Source of the DNA: Taeniopygia guttata
Lineage: Eukaryota > Chordata > Aves > Passeriformes > Estrildidae
DNA length: 64,000 nucleotides
Direction: 5' to 3'
NCBI RefSeq assembly: GCF_048771995.1
Contig: NC_133024.1
Location: 4,841,001 to 4,905,000, forward strand
In this document: in pieces, positions 12,413 to 23,328 of the stretch
Layout of the letters: every line of letters begins with the position of its first letter
How positions within the stretch are numbered: position 1 is the stretch's first letter
Notes under the pieces: model-generated
What the model saw: the letters and a program-made list of their open reading frames with translations, nothing else
The model's database searches: none
What the model was told of the DNA's origin: nothing
Made by a program: the position numbers and the translations under genes

Positions 12413-13884
12413 GTTTGCTCCAAAAAACCTCCCAAACCAAGGAGACAAAACCACTGTTAAGTGAAAGACATGCTGCATCTTTGCAGTCTAGACTTCCCCT
12501 GACCTATTTGAGCTGATTTCCCTTTCTGACTAATAGCTTTCCCTTTTAGGGCTCTGCTTGCTTTCTGGTGGTGACTGTGATGAAGAAGCTCCTGGGAATG
12601 ATCTCTCTGACATTAGCTGCTGTATTTCCACAGGGTTGGGCTGTAGATGGGGTCAGATACAGAAATCCAGAGCTGGGCCTTGAGCAAAAGGCACCAATAT
12701 TGATCTGTGTATCCCATGATCCATCTGATGGTGACCTGTGATGGAGGAAGCTGTTGTGGGTGGTCAGTGTCCAGAATCTAGAGGAAGGCTCCAGTACGTG
12801 GTTCCTCACCCACAATGAGCCATTTTACTGATTTACCACCACACCCCAAGAGCCATTGTTATATTTGACTTATTCTTCCACCAGATGTAGGTTTTCCGTT
12901 TTAAAGCAGAACTTAAAAATGAAAACTATGCAAGGAGTGATTTACAGTCTGTGTTACCACTGGGCTGAGAAGTGAGGGCCTGAAGAGCTGAACTTAGTCT
13001 CCACAAATACTCCACTTCTGCTTTTCACCTTCCATGAGCTCCATCAGATTGATTGTGCATAGCCTCTGTGCACTCTTTCCTACTGCAGTTGAATTTGGAC
13101 ATCCTTTAGAGCAGGAGATCTAGCCAGGCTGTGCCAGAATACCTCCAGAAGTGAAACTCTATGAGCCATCATTGCTGGGACATGCTCAGCAAACCATGAG
13201 AATATCACATTATCATATCTGTGCCCTCAACCCTTCTCCATCCTTATTGGAAACCTCTTGTGAGCCTTGAATGAGCTTCTTCCTCTGTCTCCCTTTGAAA
13301 ACTAATTTCTGACTTAATAATTTTAGGAGAGGAGATGTCCTTATTGAAACACATGAAACTTTAACACTGTCAAATGTCCCCACCAGACAGAGAAATTAAA
13401 CTGCTGGGTTGTTTCAATTCTCATCTCTTCACCCCTCACCCTTTTCCCTCATGTGCATTGACCGCATCAATAAAAGTCTATTTTGTAAGTTGTCCAAGAT
13501 ATTATTATGTCAACATATTTTGAAAAGCCCCTGAAAAAAGTGAAAAGTCACAGAAAGATTCAAAAGCTTAGAAAAAACCAAATCTCATGGTAGATCTTCA
13601 CCTGCTTCACTTACCAAGGAAAGGGCAAGAGGAGGTTCAGAAAGGGTGGAAGTTTGTTCTCAGGAGAAAAGAGCCAGAGGCAACAGAGCCTTGTAGTCTA
13701 TCAGAGGTCCAAGGCTGGAGCCCAAAAGCAGACACATATCATCTCAAAAAGAGCTTTAACAGTGGGAATGATTAGGTGTTGAAACAAAATACCAATGAAA
13801 GTAGTAGAGTGTTGCTCCTCAGATACTTTCAAATTGTGAGCAAATGCCTGTTGGAACAGAGGTTTCAGCCAAGCACAAGTTATT
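12413..13884. other. Unique noncoding sequence
   Basis: No gene or repeat is recognised. An 89-codon minus-strand frame (12546-12815) has no recognisable domain. Confidence 0.45.
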
Positions 13885-13978
13885 GCGTTCCTTATTGGGG
13901 TATGCAATTTTATAGGCCATATTATATAGAGCTCAGACTAGATGATCTTATGGCCCACTATGACTTTAAAATCTAAGA
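13885..13978 (+). repeat. Ancient CR1-like LINE 3' end
   Basis: The stretch 'gctcagactagatgatctta' followed by 'tggcccactatgactttaaa' and 'atctaagaa' matches the old amniote CR1 3' end pattern, seen in turtles and crocodilians as 'gactagatgatctaatggtc' then 'ccttaaaatctatgaa'. It is older than the bird-specific copies elsewhere in the window. Confidence 0.65.
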
Positions 13979-15569
13979 AATAGGTAGTTCTGGATCAAAA
14001 GGAGCCAGGTTTCCTCTGGATTTGTATTTTGAGGCTGACTAACTGCTGCCTAAGAAGACACACAGTCCAATTGAAGGCTTTCTTATTTTATAGCTGTGCT
14101 TTTAAAAAAGCAGACTCTACTTTCAAGTTGTATTTGTCTGGCTTCAAATGTGGTTATGGGTCTGCCTCTCTGCTTGACTGACTAGAAAACCTTTGCTCTC
14201 AGGAGGGTACCAAACAAAACTTTTTTGGCCTCTAATCTCCTGCAAGAGTAGTTGGGCTTGGCCAGCAGAGTCAGATGCTGTTAGAGTAGGAGTAGACAGA
14301 CATGAGCACAAACATTCTCACAGTCTGATAGAGAGAAGTTTGCAGTAGCTTCCTTCCTCCAGACTAAAAACAGAGGATTATAAAAGTTAACATTAAAGGA
14401 AATTTTTTCTCTTCAGATGGAGGCTGATATGTTTGAATACATTCTTTGTCAAAGCAGTTGCCTCTGATAGCAATCACACAACCCTGAAGATCTTGTCTGT
14501 TAGGGTTATATACTAAATATTCGTGTTAGCCTGACTTTATTTATTCTTGGCTTTGTAAAATAAAAGAGCCAATCAGTGCAGAAATCTGGTCTCTACTCCA
14601 TTTTCATGACAGGTTGGCAGCTCACCCCCTTTAATAAAAGCTAAAGTGTAATTCATTGCCCACCTCATCTAACCGAGTTAGCATTCAATTAAGAGCATTT
14701 CTGGGCTGTATTTTAGGAGTTAGTGTCTGTCAAGATTTTACCTTGCTTTAAACCCTTCCTGTCTCTGTGTCATGCTGTGTGGAAAACCTTCACTCTTTGA
14801 AGGAATCCATCTCCTGTATCTTTTGCCCCACACCCTCCCCAGACACCAGGGTGAGCTGATTTTTGTTAGGCAGCAGTAACAACTTGTCAGGATGCCAAGT
14901 TCAAAGCTTCTAACCTACTGCCAGTGTGAAGCCCAAGAGTGAGGTCAGGACTAATCTCAGACTTCTGACCTTTCAGTCACATCTACCATTACTAGATCAG
15001 AGAGCAAAAGTAGAAGAGCTTATTTTGAAAGGTTTTAGATTTCAGGTGAGGTCAACAAAAGATTTGCCCAGATGGAAGAAATCAAGAGGATAATATGGCA
15101 CATATTAGAGGAGATGAAAGGCATTGTGTAAAACAATCTCCTCCTTAGCCTAGAAAGGAAAGTCTAACTACCAGGGTAATCTTCTAGTAATGGCAAGTAA
15201 GCCCAAACAGTCAGAAAATGTAGCAGAAATCAGGCACTGTCCTGGAAAAAGCAATACAAGCTTAGAAATTCAGAGTGACAGGATTTATAAAATCTGCCAA
15301 ATAGAGTACGCTCCAGTCTCTTAAACTAGTGGGACTTAGGTGTCTTGGTACTTTTGAGAATCCTGTGGGGCATCCTTTTGCATTTTAAGCAGTGTGAATA
15401 TCTTGGTAACCCCACTGTGGGAGCTTGATTTGGCACATTTTGAAAAATATTGAAAAATAAGTGTCATGTGGAAATTAGAAATATTTAGGCACTTCACCCA
15501 GAAGAACCACACAGAAAGACATTTATTATCCAGCCCACTTCAGCTCAATAGACATCAACAGAACTGGTA

Positions 15570-15672
15570 TCACCATGCCATTTTACAGATATGTGTTCCC
15601 AGCTATTCTGGGAGCCTGTAATGGGATTGGAAATTAAAACCAGATTTCCTGACTACCAGCTCTGAGCCATTT
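15570..15672 (+). repeat. Possible MIR-type SINE remnant
   Basis: The run 'caccatgccattttacagat' and then, about 55 bases on, 'gattggaaattaaaaccaga' followed by 'tttcctgact' recalls the MIR core and 3' part ('cattttacagatgaggaaac' ... 'ggattcgaacccaggt' ... 'tctgact'). It is strongly decayed. Confidence 0.4.
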
Positions 15673-16755
15673 ATTAAATGGAAAAAGCATCAAAAAATAG
15701 ATTTCAGTTTCTGAAACCTTTTGGGAAAATGACAGGATTTTTTGTGAAATCAATTTTTCTTTAGCGGAAAGAAGGGAAACCCCATAGAGATGTGACTGCA
15801 GTCCCTCCAGGTTTCTTGTATATTCTCTCTTGCAGTTTTTCTTACTCAGTGATGATGCCCTGGAGGAACAGGAACACTAGTGAGTCTTTTGCTGGGGATG
15901 CACCACTTGGACAAGCAGGTGGATGTGTCAGTATTCAGGGCTGCATTTCATCTGCATCCAGGACTGCATCAGTAGAAGACCATGTCCTAGGGTAAAACGA
16001 TAAATTACACAGAAATTAAGTCAATGCTGCCTTTTAAAGAATAATACAGAAGTTTTGCTAATCTGAGGTGACAGATATGTAAGCCCTGGTAGACACACAG
16101 ATCTCGTGGGCACTTGGAGGGAAATCCAGCCCCAAAAGGTATTTGTTGCTCTGTCCAATTCGCTCTGAAAGGTCTTGTACAAGAGACCACATTTTCCATT
16201 CCTTGGACATTTTTATTAGTGTTTTGGATAAAGAAAAATAACAGAAGATGCTGCTGTCAATCTCTGTGCACAGGATTTTATCCAGGTTATCTGGGCTATT
16301 TTCAGCTCAGAGTGGACAACTACACCGTATGGGATTACCACATATGTGTTGCATTTATTACTATAAACATAAATGTTGTTACAAGAATAAATCAAACTAA
16401 AATTTAGACTTTTCCATGTAAGTTCAAATGTGCATTTCTCTCTTACACTTGTTATGGCCCATCTCTGGAGGAGCCACATACATTCACTTGTAAATGAGGT
16501 TTCAGCGTAGACTGAGTTTCACCTGTGTGGGGGTGACTCTTAATACAGATGTATGTTTTCTAAAAAATACTAAATATTACATATACCATATTAAAACTGG
16601 CGTGAATTACATTCACTACACATAACACTTGCAAGCAACGGGCTTACAAGCAGGTGGCAGGGAGAACTCAAGTGTCAAGCCTCTGCATAGGAGAAGTCCA
16701 CGGCCAAAATTGTCTCCGCTCCCAATGGGGAAAGGACTGCCCACCCCTTCCAAAT

Positions 16756-16781
16756 CCCCCTTCCCCACCCCACCTCCCCCC
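16756..16781 (-). other. G-quadruplex motif
   Basis: The plus strand has four C runs (5, 4, 4 and 6 bases at 16756-16760, 16763-16766, 16768-16771 and 16776-16781) with loops of 2, 1 and 4. The minus strand is therefore a strong G4-forming sequence. Confidence 0.8.
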
Positions 16782-17654
16782 AAGCCGTTACAGTGGCATG
16801 CCAGAGCATGTTTTTTTTCTTTTGCTTCATAACTGCTGTATATTAACCTAGAAAACTCCCTTCCCCCTTTCCTGACGACGATGGGAAGAAATTCCCTGAG
16901 AAGCCTAACACACAACAGTATCAGAGCCAGCAGGGTACTTCTTTCAAGTATTTTGCGGTGTTTTTTCATGCTCGGGCTAGAAAATAAATCAAATTCTGTT
17001 CCAAGACAGAGTGAGACATGAGAAGACTGCAGACATCTCCCAGATATCACTGTGAAATCCGATTTGAGCACTGACTTCCCGTGGAGCAGCCTCCAGATAG
17101 GAGGTGTGATGCCTCTTGTGGGAGACTTGCCATCCATCAGCAAGGAGTATCACAAGTGGTTTGTGTACAGCTCCTACACTAGTCAAGGCATTCTCCTGGA
17201 TAGATGAGCTCACCATGTCTCAGGCAGACGACCACTGGACTTCCAAATGAGCACGATAAACAGCATATTTTCAACTGCAATCCAAAGAACCTTCAATCTG
17301 CTGTAGAAATAAGACTATAAATTATAGTGCAAACAAGTCTTAGCTGGAAATATGCTGTATCCAAAAATAACAGCAGTAGCACATGAAAGCAAAGAAGTTG
17401 ATAGGAGGGGGAGTACTAATCAAGATGTGGGTTTTTTTGACTCCCGTTTTACTCATCAGATTTAAGTTTAAGGAATATAGACAGAGTGAGGAAAGGTTTA
17501 CCACTGGGGGCAGCTTGAAGTCCTGAATCATCAGGGAACAGATGGACATTCCATTGAGACATTGCTCTCTGGGCTGATCAGAGAGAGCATCTTACCAAAG
17601 ACATGAACACAAATCTTTGGGGGCAATTCATTCTTTATATAACCCAAATGTGTT

Positions 17655-17767
17655 TGTTTTGGTTTGGTTGTGGTGTTTTTTGTTTTTTGTTTTTTGGGGT
17701 TTTTTTTTTGGTTGGTTGGGTGTTTTTTTTGTTTTTCCTTTCCTTTTTTTTTTTTTTTTTTTTTTTG
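17655..17767. repeat. T-rich low-complexity tract
   Basis: A T/G-rich stretch (ttttttgttttttgtttttt, ggttggttggg) ends in an almost pure poly-T run near 17744-17766. Overlapping frames rich in F, L and W are artefacts of this composition. Confidence 0.9.
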
Positions 17768-20120
17768 CCTTACAACCTGTTACATTTCTCTGCATTTCAT
17801 TCCGAATGCATGGGGAGCCATTTGCTGTAGCCTGTTTTGTCTGATTGCTCCTCTTAGAGCTTTCCCCAGTGGTGGCCCACGGTCATCTTTCTTTCAGATA
17901 TGGTATTAGCTACAAAAAAGGCACATAGATGTGCCAAATTCTAATATATTACCTGAATCTATTTCTTAGCAGAAAATTATGTCCTTTGTGTATTTGGAGG
18001 GCAATATATGGACAGTTACATCTCTGTGGTATTCTTTTGCATTCAAAGTCACATCACTATTATATAACAGCAAGTGGTCTTATTCTCCCCCTGTTGCCAA
18101 GTTGTTTTTTGCCAGAATGCTGTCTGCCTTGGAAATGGCAATCATAACATTTTCAGAGACAGATGAAAGAAAAATCCTATTACAGACAATTAGTACAAGG
18201 ACATAATGTAATGAAAATCCTCACGCAGGGGAAAAGCAGTGGGTGATGTTCCCACAAAGCCATGACTGAAATCTTCAGTTGTCCTTCTTTCCCCAGTTCT
18301 TTGATCACTGAAGCCATTTACAATATTATTATTTTACTTATAATTTTTGTTCATATTTGCTCAGATGAAAAGGAAGATATACAATTTCCTCCATTACTAA
18401 TGTGTATCTCTGGATTGATTCTCCTCAGCAAATAATTTGAGCTCTTTTTAGAAAGACAAGCAGAAAGGCATTTAGGTTTCTGCATTGAGAAAAGAAATGT
18501 GAGGTACTGAGCTGTTCTGAATAAGCCTAGTTTGATTTAAGTAGAATAAATTTAAGAGTGGAAATTAAGACCTGGCATCTTTTTTCTTCCTGAGATGTGA
18601 TTAAGTTGGAAATGATGACTATTAAAAAAGATCTGATATGATACAACAGAGATGCTGACAAAATTATGCTTTAATCATGCTGCTTATTATTATACATGGC
18701 TTTACTATCACAGGAAAAAACCCTCCTACTTATTTTACTAATTTTTCAAGTTCCAGAAAATGAACCTGTTGTTATTCAACCAGTTTCTCTTCATGGGAAA
18801 CCTTGAGCACTTCAATCAATTTCCTTCAAGCACCAATTTTTAAATCTGCAAAAATACGTTTCTCTATGTCAGAGCAAAGAGCCCAACTCAAGAAAGATCA
18901 CCTCCCCAGCTCCAAAAAATATTATTTTGGGAATTTTATTTTTTTTTTTTAATCCTGTAAAATGTTTAAAATTAAAGTGCTTTGGGCAATATTATTAAAA
19001 AGATCACTACAGAGATACCAGAGTGGGAAGAACTGGGAGAACTGTGTGCAATACTGCATTGTGTTAGTATCTGCCTAACTCCAGTGATGACTGGCACAAT
19101 TACTCATCCCATAGCAATATGTTTGGCACAAGAACAAGGAATTCACGCTTCTGTAACCAAATGCAGCAGTGAGCAGCACAGGCATTGGGAAGGTTCATCT
19201 GAGTGGTTTTTGCTTGGCTTCACTTTGGCACCCATCTCCAGCTCCTGCTGAGCCCGCATTAAATGGTGCAAAAAATCAAACTGTTTCATACTGATTTCAA
19301 AGGAGGTGAGTTTTCACAGCTCCCTGGTCATTTCTAACAAGCTGTGTCTACAGCACATCCCTTCTGGGTCTGGCCTGCTGCTGTCAGCTCTCCTACCAAA
19401 AAGTAGTACCCCATGACTGATGATGTATAAAATGAAATATTACTATTTTTTCTTGGTTTTCCTTGCTTGATGCAAAGCCCACTGTAGGTGCCTTTGTTCT
19501 TTGCAAGAATGGAGATTAATAATTTTTATAATGAAAGGCTTCAATGACCTCCCTCTGAGATGAGCGAAGTGACTGCAGGGGGGGCTGCAGGAGTGCTGGG
19601 CAAGTGGTCTGGGTTTTTTTCTCCTTGCTATTCGCTTTTCTATTATGAAGGACAAATTTGGGACTCTGCATGGCAAATCTCATCCAGGCTGAAATCAGTG
19701 TTTTCACCTACTGCCTCTATTGAGGATCAGCATTCAGCGCTGCCACCAGGCATTTCACAGCATATTAATTAATCTGGAGATCCAATCAATACACCTCATG
19801 ATCCTGACAACACTGCAGAGCCATGCTTTGGGCAATCTCATCCTGAGTGCAGCCTGACTTTTCATGCCAACACACCAAGAACCCGGACCTCCTGCAGTGC
19901 TGATGGATAATGCAGGACCCGGTAAAGCCTCTTGTGACCAAGACAACTCCCTGTGGAACCTCAGAAGGCCTTTTGTAAATGTGGTCTGCAGTTCCTGACA
20001 GCTTTCTTTCTGTTGCCTGGTTGGCCTTAGCTGATGCCCAAGGGCAAAGAATCCAGCACCAGCTTGTCAGTGAGCAGCTAAAGGTGTTATCTGTATTTGC
20101 CATGCATGTACATTACTTGG

Positions 20121-20716
20121 GGTCACAGAATGCTGTGGGTTGGAAGGGACTTTAGAAACCACATAATTCCAACCCCCCTGCCATAGGCAGGGATGTCTTC
20201 CACTTGAACCAGGCTGCTCCAAGCCCTGTCAAACCTGGCCTTCAACACTTACAGGAATGGGGCAGCCACAGCTTCCCTGGGCAACCTGTGCCAGGGCCTC
20301 ACCAACCTCACATGGAAGAATTTCTTCCTAACATTTAATCCAAATTTACTATTTTTTAGTTTAAAACCATTTCCCCTTTTCCTATGCTCATATAAAAAAT
20401 CTGCTCTCCCTCTATTATAAGCCCCCTTTGGTCACTGGAAGCTCTAAGCTCTCCCTGAAGCCTTCTCTTCTCCAAGCTGAACACCCCCAGCTCTTCCAGC
20501 CTATCTCCAGAGCAGATGTGCTCCAGCTCTTGGAGCATCTCTGTGCCCCTGCTCTGGATCTGCTCTAACATGTCCATGCCATTCTTATGTTAGCGACCAC
20601 AGAGCTGGTTACAGAACTCCAGGTAGGGTCTCATGAGGGCAGAGTAAAGACAAAGATTCTTCTTTGACCTTCTGACCCACCTCTCTTTTGGTGCAACTCA
20701 AACCTATCAGTGCACC
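20121..20716 (-). repeat. CR1 LINE fragment, about 600 bp
   Basis: This is one of the two longest CR1 fragments in the window. In antisense order it has 'ggtcacagaatgctgtgggt' 'tggaagggactt', 'ccaacccccctgccataggc', 'ggcagccacagcttccctgg', 'gcaacctgtgccagggcctc', 'aagccttctcttctccaagc', 'tgctctggatctgctctaac' and 'ctcatgagggcagagtaaag', trailing off near 20716. A short T/A-rich insertion at 20340-20400 diversifies the middle. It covers only the 3' untranslated end of CR1, so no ORF2 is expected. Confidence 0.95.
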
Positions 20717-22895
20717 ATTCCCAGAGTCACTGCAATACTGGGGCAATGCATGAGGCAGAGAGAGCAAGCTCCAGGTCCAACTCCCGTGCCCCAAAGCCTG
20801 TTTAATATAAAATCCTCTCATCAAGGACATATCAGATATTAAGCTTTTAAGATCAGATACTACACATGGCCAGCACCAGCAGCAAATCTGTCCTTTCTCT
20901 TTGCATGGCTCCTTCGAATAGATGCATGTAGATGACCCAGCTGATGACAATACTTATCATTGTCTTGTTATTTCTTAATCTGGAGCTTGTGAAAGGAAAA
21001 AACAACAGTAAAGCCACTTCAGTTCTCCTTCTGCTCATCTTTGGGACTTTTCATAAAATGTCAAGCTCTGTCCCTTGCTAGCATGGGACCAACTCATGGG
21101 GAATTTTGGATGCAAGCCAAGCAGTGTTTTGGCCTTTCTTGTCCCAGACTAAGATGCTTCCATGATAGTGACTTCAGGTGCCTGAAACCAGCCCCCCATC
21201 TCCAACAACCAGCAACACCAACTGAAGCAAGTCCCTGGTGCCAACAGCATTTGAAGACTCTGTCAGAATTGTACTAAGTTCTGATGAAGTACTGAATTAT
21301 CAGCTGCGAGGCACATGTCATCACTCAAGGTTTGTAGTAGGGTAATTGAGATCCAAGATTAGAGGCACATCTTTCACGTTCTGCATGTCAATGACCTTGA
21401 GAAATGTGAGGTTCTTAACAGCAGGTAGTAGCTACTGGAGATTTTTCTGTTCACATGGAAAATAAAAAAGGGACAGGAGGAGCAAAATTATTGTTCTGAA
21501 ACGGACTGCCTCCATTCATGTACTGGCTGATTGCATACATCCATATTCTGCAGTGCCAACTCCTTCTCCTCATACAGTTTTATTTCCATTTGGCTTTGTT
21601 CCCCAATGTAAATCAGCCAGAGTCTCCACAGTGATGGTGTCAGGTATCAGCCTGGTGTTTGGTTTCAGCCCATCTCCTCAAAGTTTACCATAAGTAATGA
21701 CATAGAGAGGCAGCAGCTGGGTGTCATTTCTTCCCCAGATCCTTGGCAGCTACCTGGCACTCGTGTGAGAGGGTCTTCAAATAGTGTTGGAAAAAACCCA
21801 CCATATAACTACAATAATTTAAATAAGTAACTAACCTGGAAAATGTCAGAAGGCGCACAATCAAGATAGCAATTCTCAAAGGTAATCTAAAACACAATTT
21901 AAATGCATTAGAGTTTCTGTGGTTTGGTTGCTTTGTTTTGTGCCAGTTTGGGATTGGATGGAAGACTTATTCCATAGGGGAAACCCAGAGTATGACTCAA
22001 GTCTGGGAGGTCAGAAGGCATATGATGAGTTTCTCTTTCTGCTCTCTCTTCTTCACAATGTTTTTTTTTATGTTTTTTTCACTAAGAAGTAAAAGAGCCT
22101 GAGGAACAACACCCTTTTCCTTCTTCATGAAGCTATCATGCTTTCCATTTCTCACCAGTGATAAACTCTCTTTTTTTTTTCCCTCATAGGAAATTACAAG
22201 AGAAAGAATGGTTGAACAGAAGCAAACAAAAAAGCGTAATTTTCTTTTTCCATTGAAAAGATGTTTTTAACCCCCCCACAAAAGGTCTGATAACTATTTT
22301 ACCACCCTCTTTGCAATTAAGGCTTTTTTTTTCTTTGAGTTAATCAACACATTTCATTCAGATCTGAGCATTTCCTAGCAGTGTATAACCACCAGATAAT
22401 TTTATTGCTCCTGTTCCAAACCTGTAGAAGACCTGGTGTGATGGAAATCTTACCTGCTAATCAGTAATTAGTGTGTAAGGAAAATTATCCCCACCACAAA
22501 CCTAGCCCATCAGGAGCTGCCCTTACAGCAGAGCTGGGTGTGAAGATTTCTGTCCTGCTTTGTGCCCCAAATGGGGTAGCAGACATGGAGAACCTCTGTG
22601 GTTCATTGCCACAGAGATGTGCCTGCAGGGTTATCTGACTGCTCATGTCTGGGTGTCATACATTTGGTCTTTGCTCCATCAGCCTGTCCATCCTCTCCAG
22701 GAGAAGTGCATGGTTTAGAAGAATCCCTGTGCCTTCTTCTGTGTGTTGAGCACCAATAGCTCTGTAACCTTTCTTCACCCAGGTTCATCATTCACCAGTA
22801 CCTCCATCTACCCAGTAGTCCATCAATAATCCCCTGAGTGCTCCTGAGGACGACCACCAGGGATGTGCTGCAGGGAAAGGGAGCAATGCTGTTTC
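20717..22895. other. Unique noncoding sequence
   Basis: No gene is recognised. It contains copy 1 of a small direct duplication (22199-22292). Confidence 0.45.
22199..22292 (+). repeat. Copy 1 of a local direct duplication
   Basis: The block 'agagaaagaatggttgaaca' ... 'ttccattgaaaagatg' ... 'aaaggtctgata' matches 24194-24285 in the same orientation about 2.0 kb away. Shared elements occur in the same order with small indels. Weaker similarity, including 'tcaacacattt', extends to the right in both copies. Confidence 0.65.
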
Positions 22896-23328
22896 CACAG
22901 AATCAGCAAATGGTTTGGGTACAAAGAAATCTTCAAGAACATCCTGTTCTAACCGCCCTGTCATGAGCAGGGACACCTTTCAGTATCCTAGGTTACTTCA
23001 AGCCACACCCAACCTGCCTTGAACACTTCCAGGGATGGGACAGCCACAGCTTCTCTGGGGAACCTGTGCCAGAGCCTTACCACCCTCACAGCCAGGAATT
23101 TCTTCCCAATATCCCACCTTACCTTGCCCTCTGGCACTGGGAAGCCATTGCCCCTCGTTCTGTCACTCTAGACCTTTGCCCAGAGTCCCTCTCCAGCTGT
23201 CATGGAGCCCCTTTAGGTACTGACAGGGGCTCCAAGATCTGCCTGGAGCCTTCTCTTCTTCAGGCTGAGCAGCCCCAGCTCTCCCAGTGTTTTAGTGTCA
23301 TCCCAGTGTCTCTACAGGGGTAAGGGAA
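22896..23328 (-). repeat. CR1 LINE fragment, about 430 bp
   Basis: Antisense CR1: 'cacagaatcagcaaatggtt' 'tgggt', 'tgccttgaacacttccaggg', 'gggacagccacagcttctct', 'aatttcttcccaatatccca', 'agccattgcccctcgttctg', 'gagccttctcttcttcaggc' and 'tgagcagccccagctctccc'. It lies between the two copies of the local direct duplication. Confidence 0.95.

Larger units (their letters stand above)
13979..20120. other. Long unique noncoding stretch
   Basis: No gene is recognised. It contains a possible MIR remnant (15570-15672), a G-quadruplex motif on the minus strand (16756-16781) and a T-rich tract (17655-17767), listed separately. The longest non-repeat open frame of the window (minus 16616-17143, 175 codons) lies here, without recognisable domain or homology. 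AT-rich, repeat-free blocks at about 14490-14760 and 18640-18710 have the look of conserved noncoding DNA, but this is only an impression. Confidence 0.4.

Noticed and set aside
14500..14512. Telomere-like gttagggtta
   Set aside because: Only a single unit; not an interstitial telomere array.
16616..17143. 175-codon minus-strand open frame
   Set aside because: No recognisable domain, signal peptide or splice context. The glycine-rich part is the reverse of a C-rich low-complexity tract.
17603..17909. Hydrophobic F/L/W-rich frames resembling membrane proteins
   Set aside because: Produced by the poly-T/TTG low-complexity tract.
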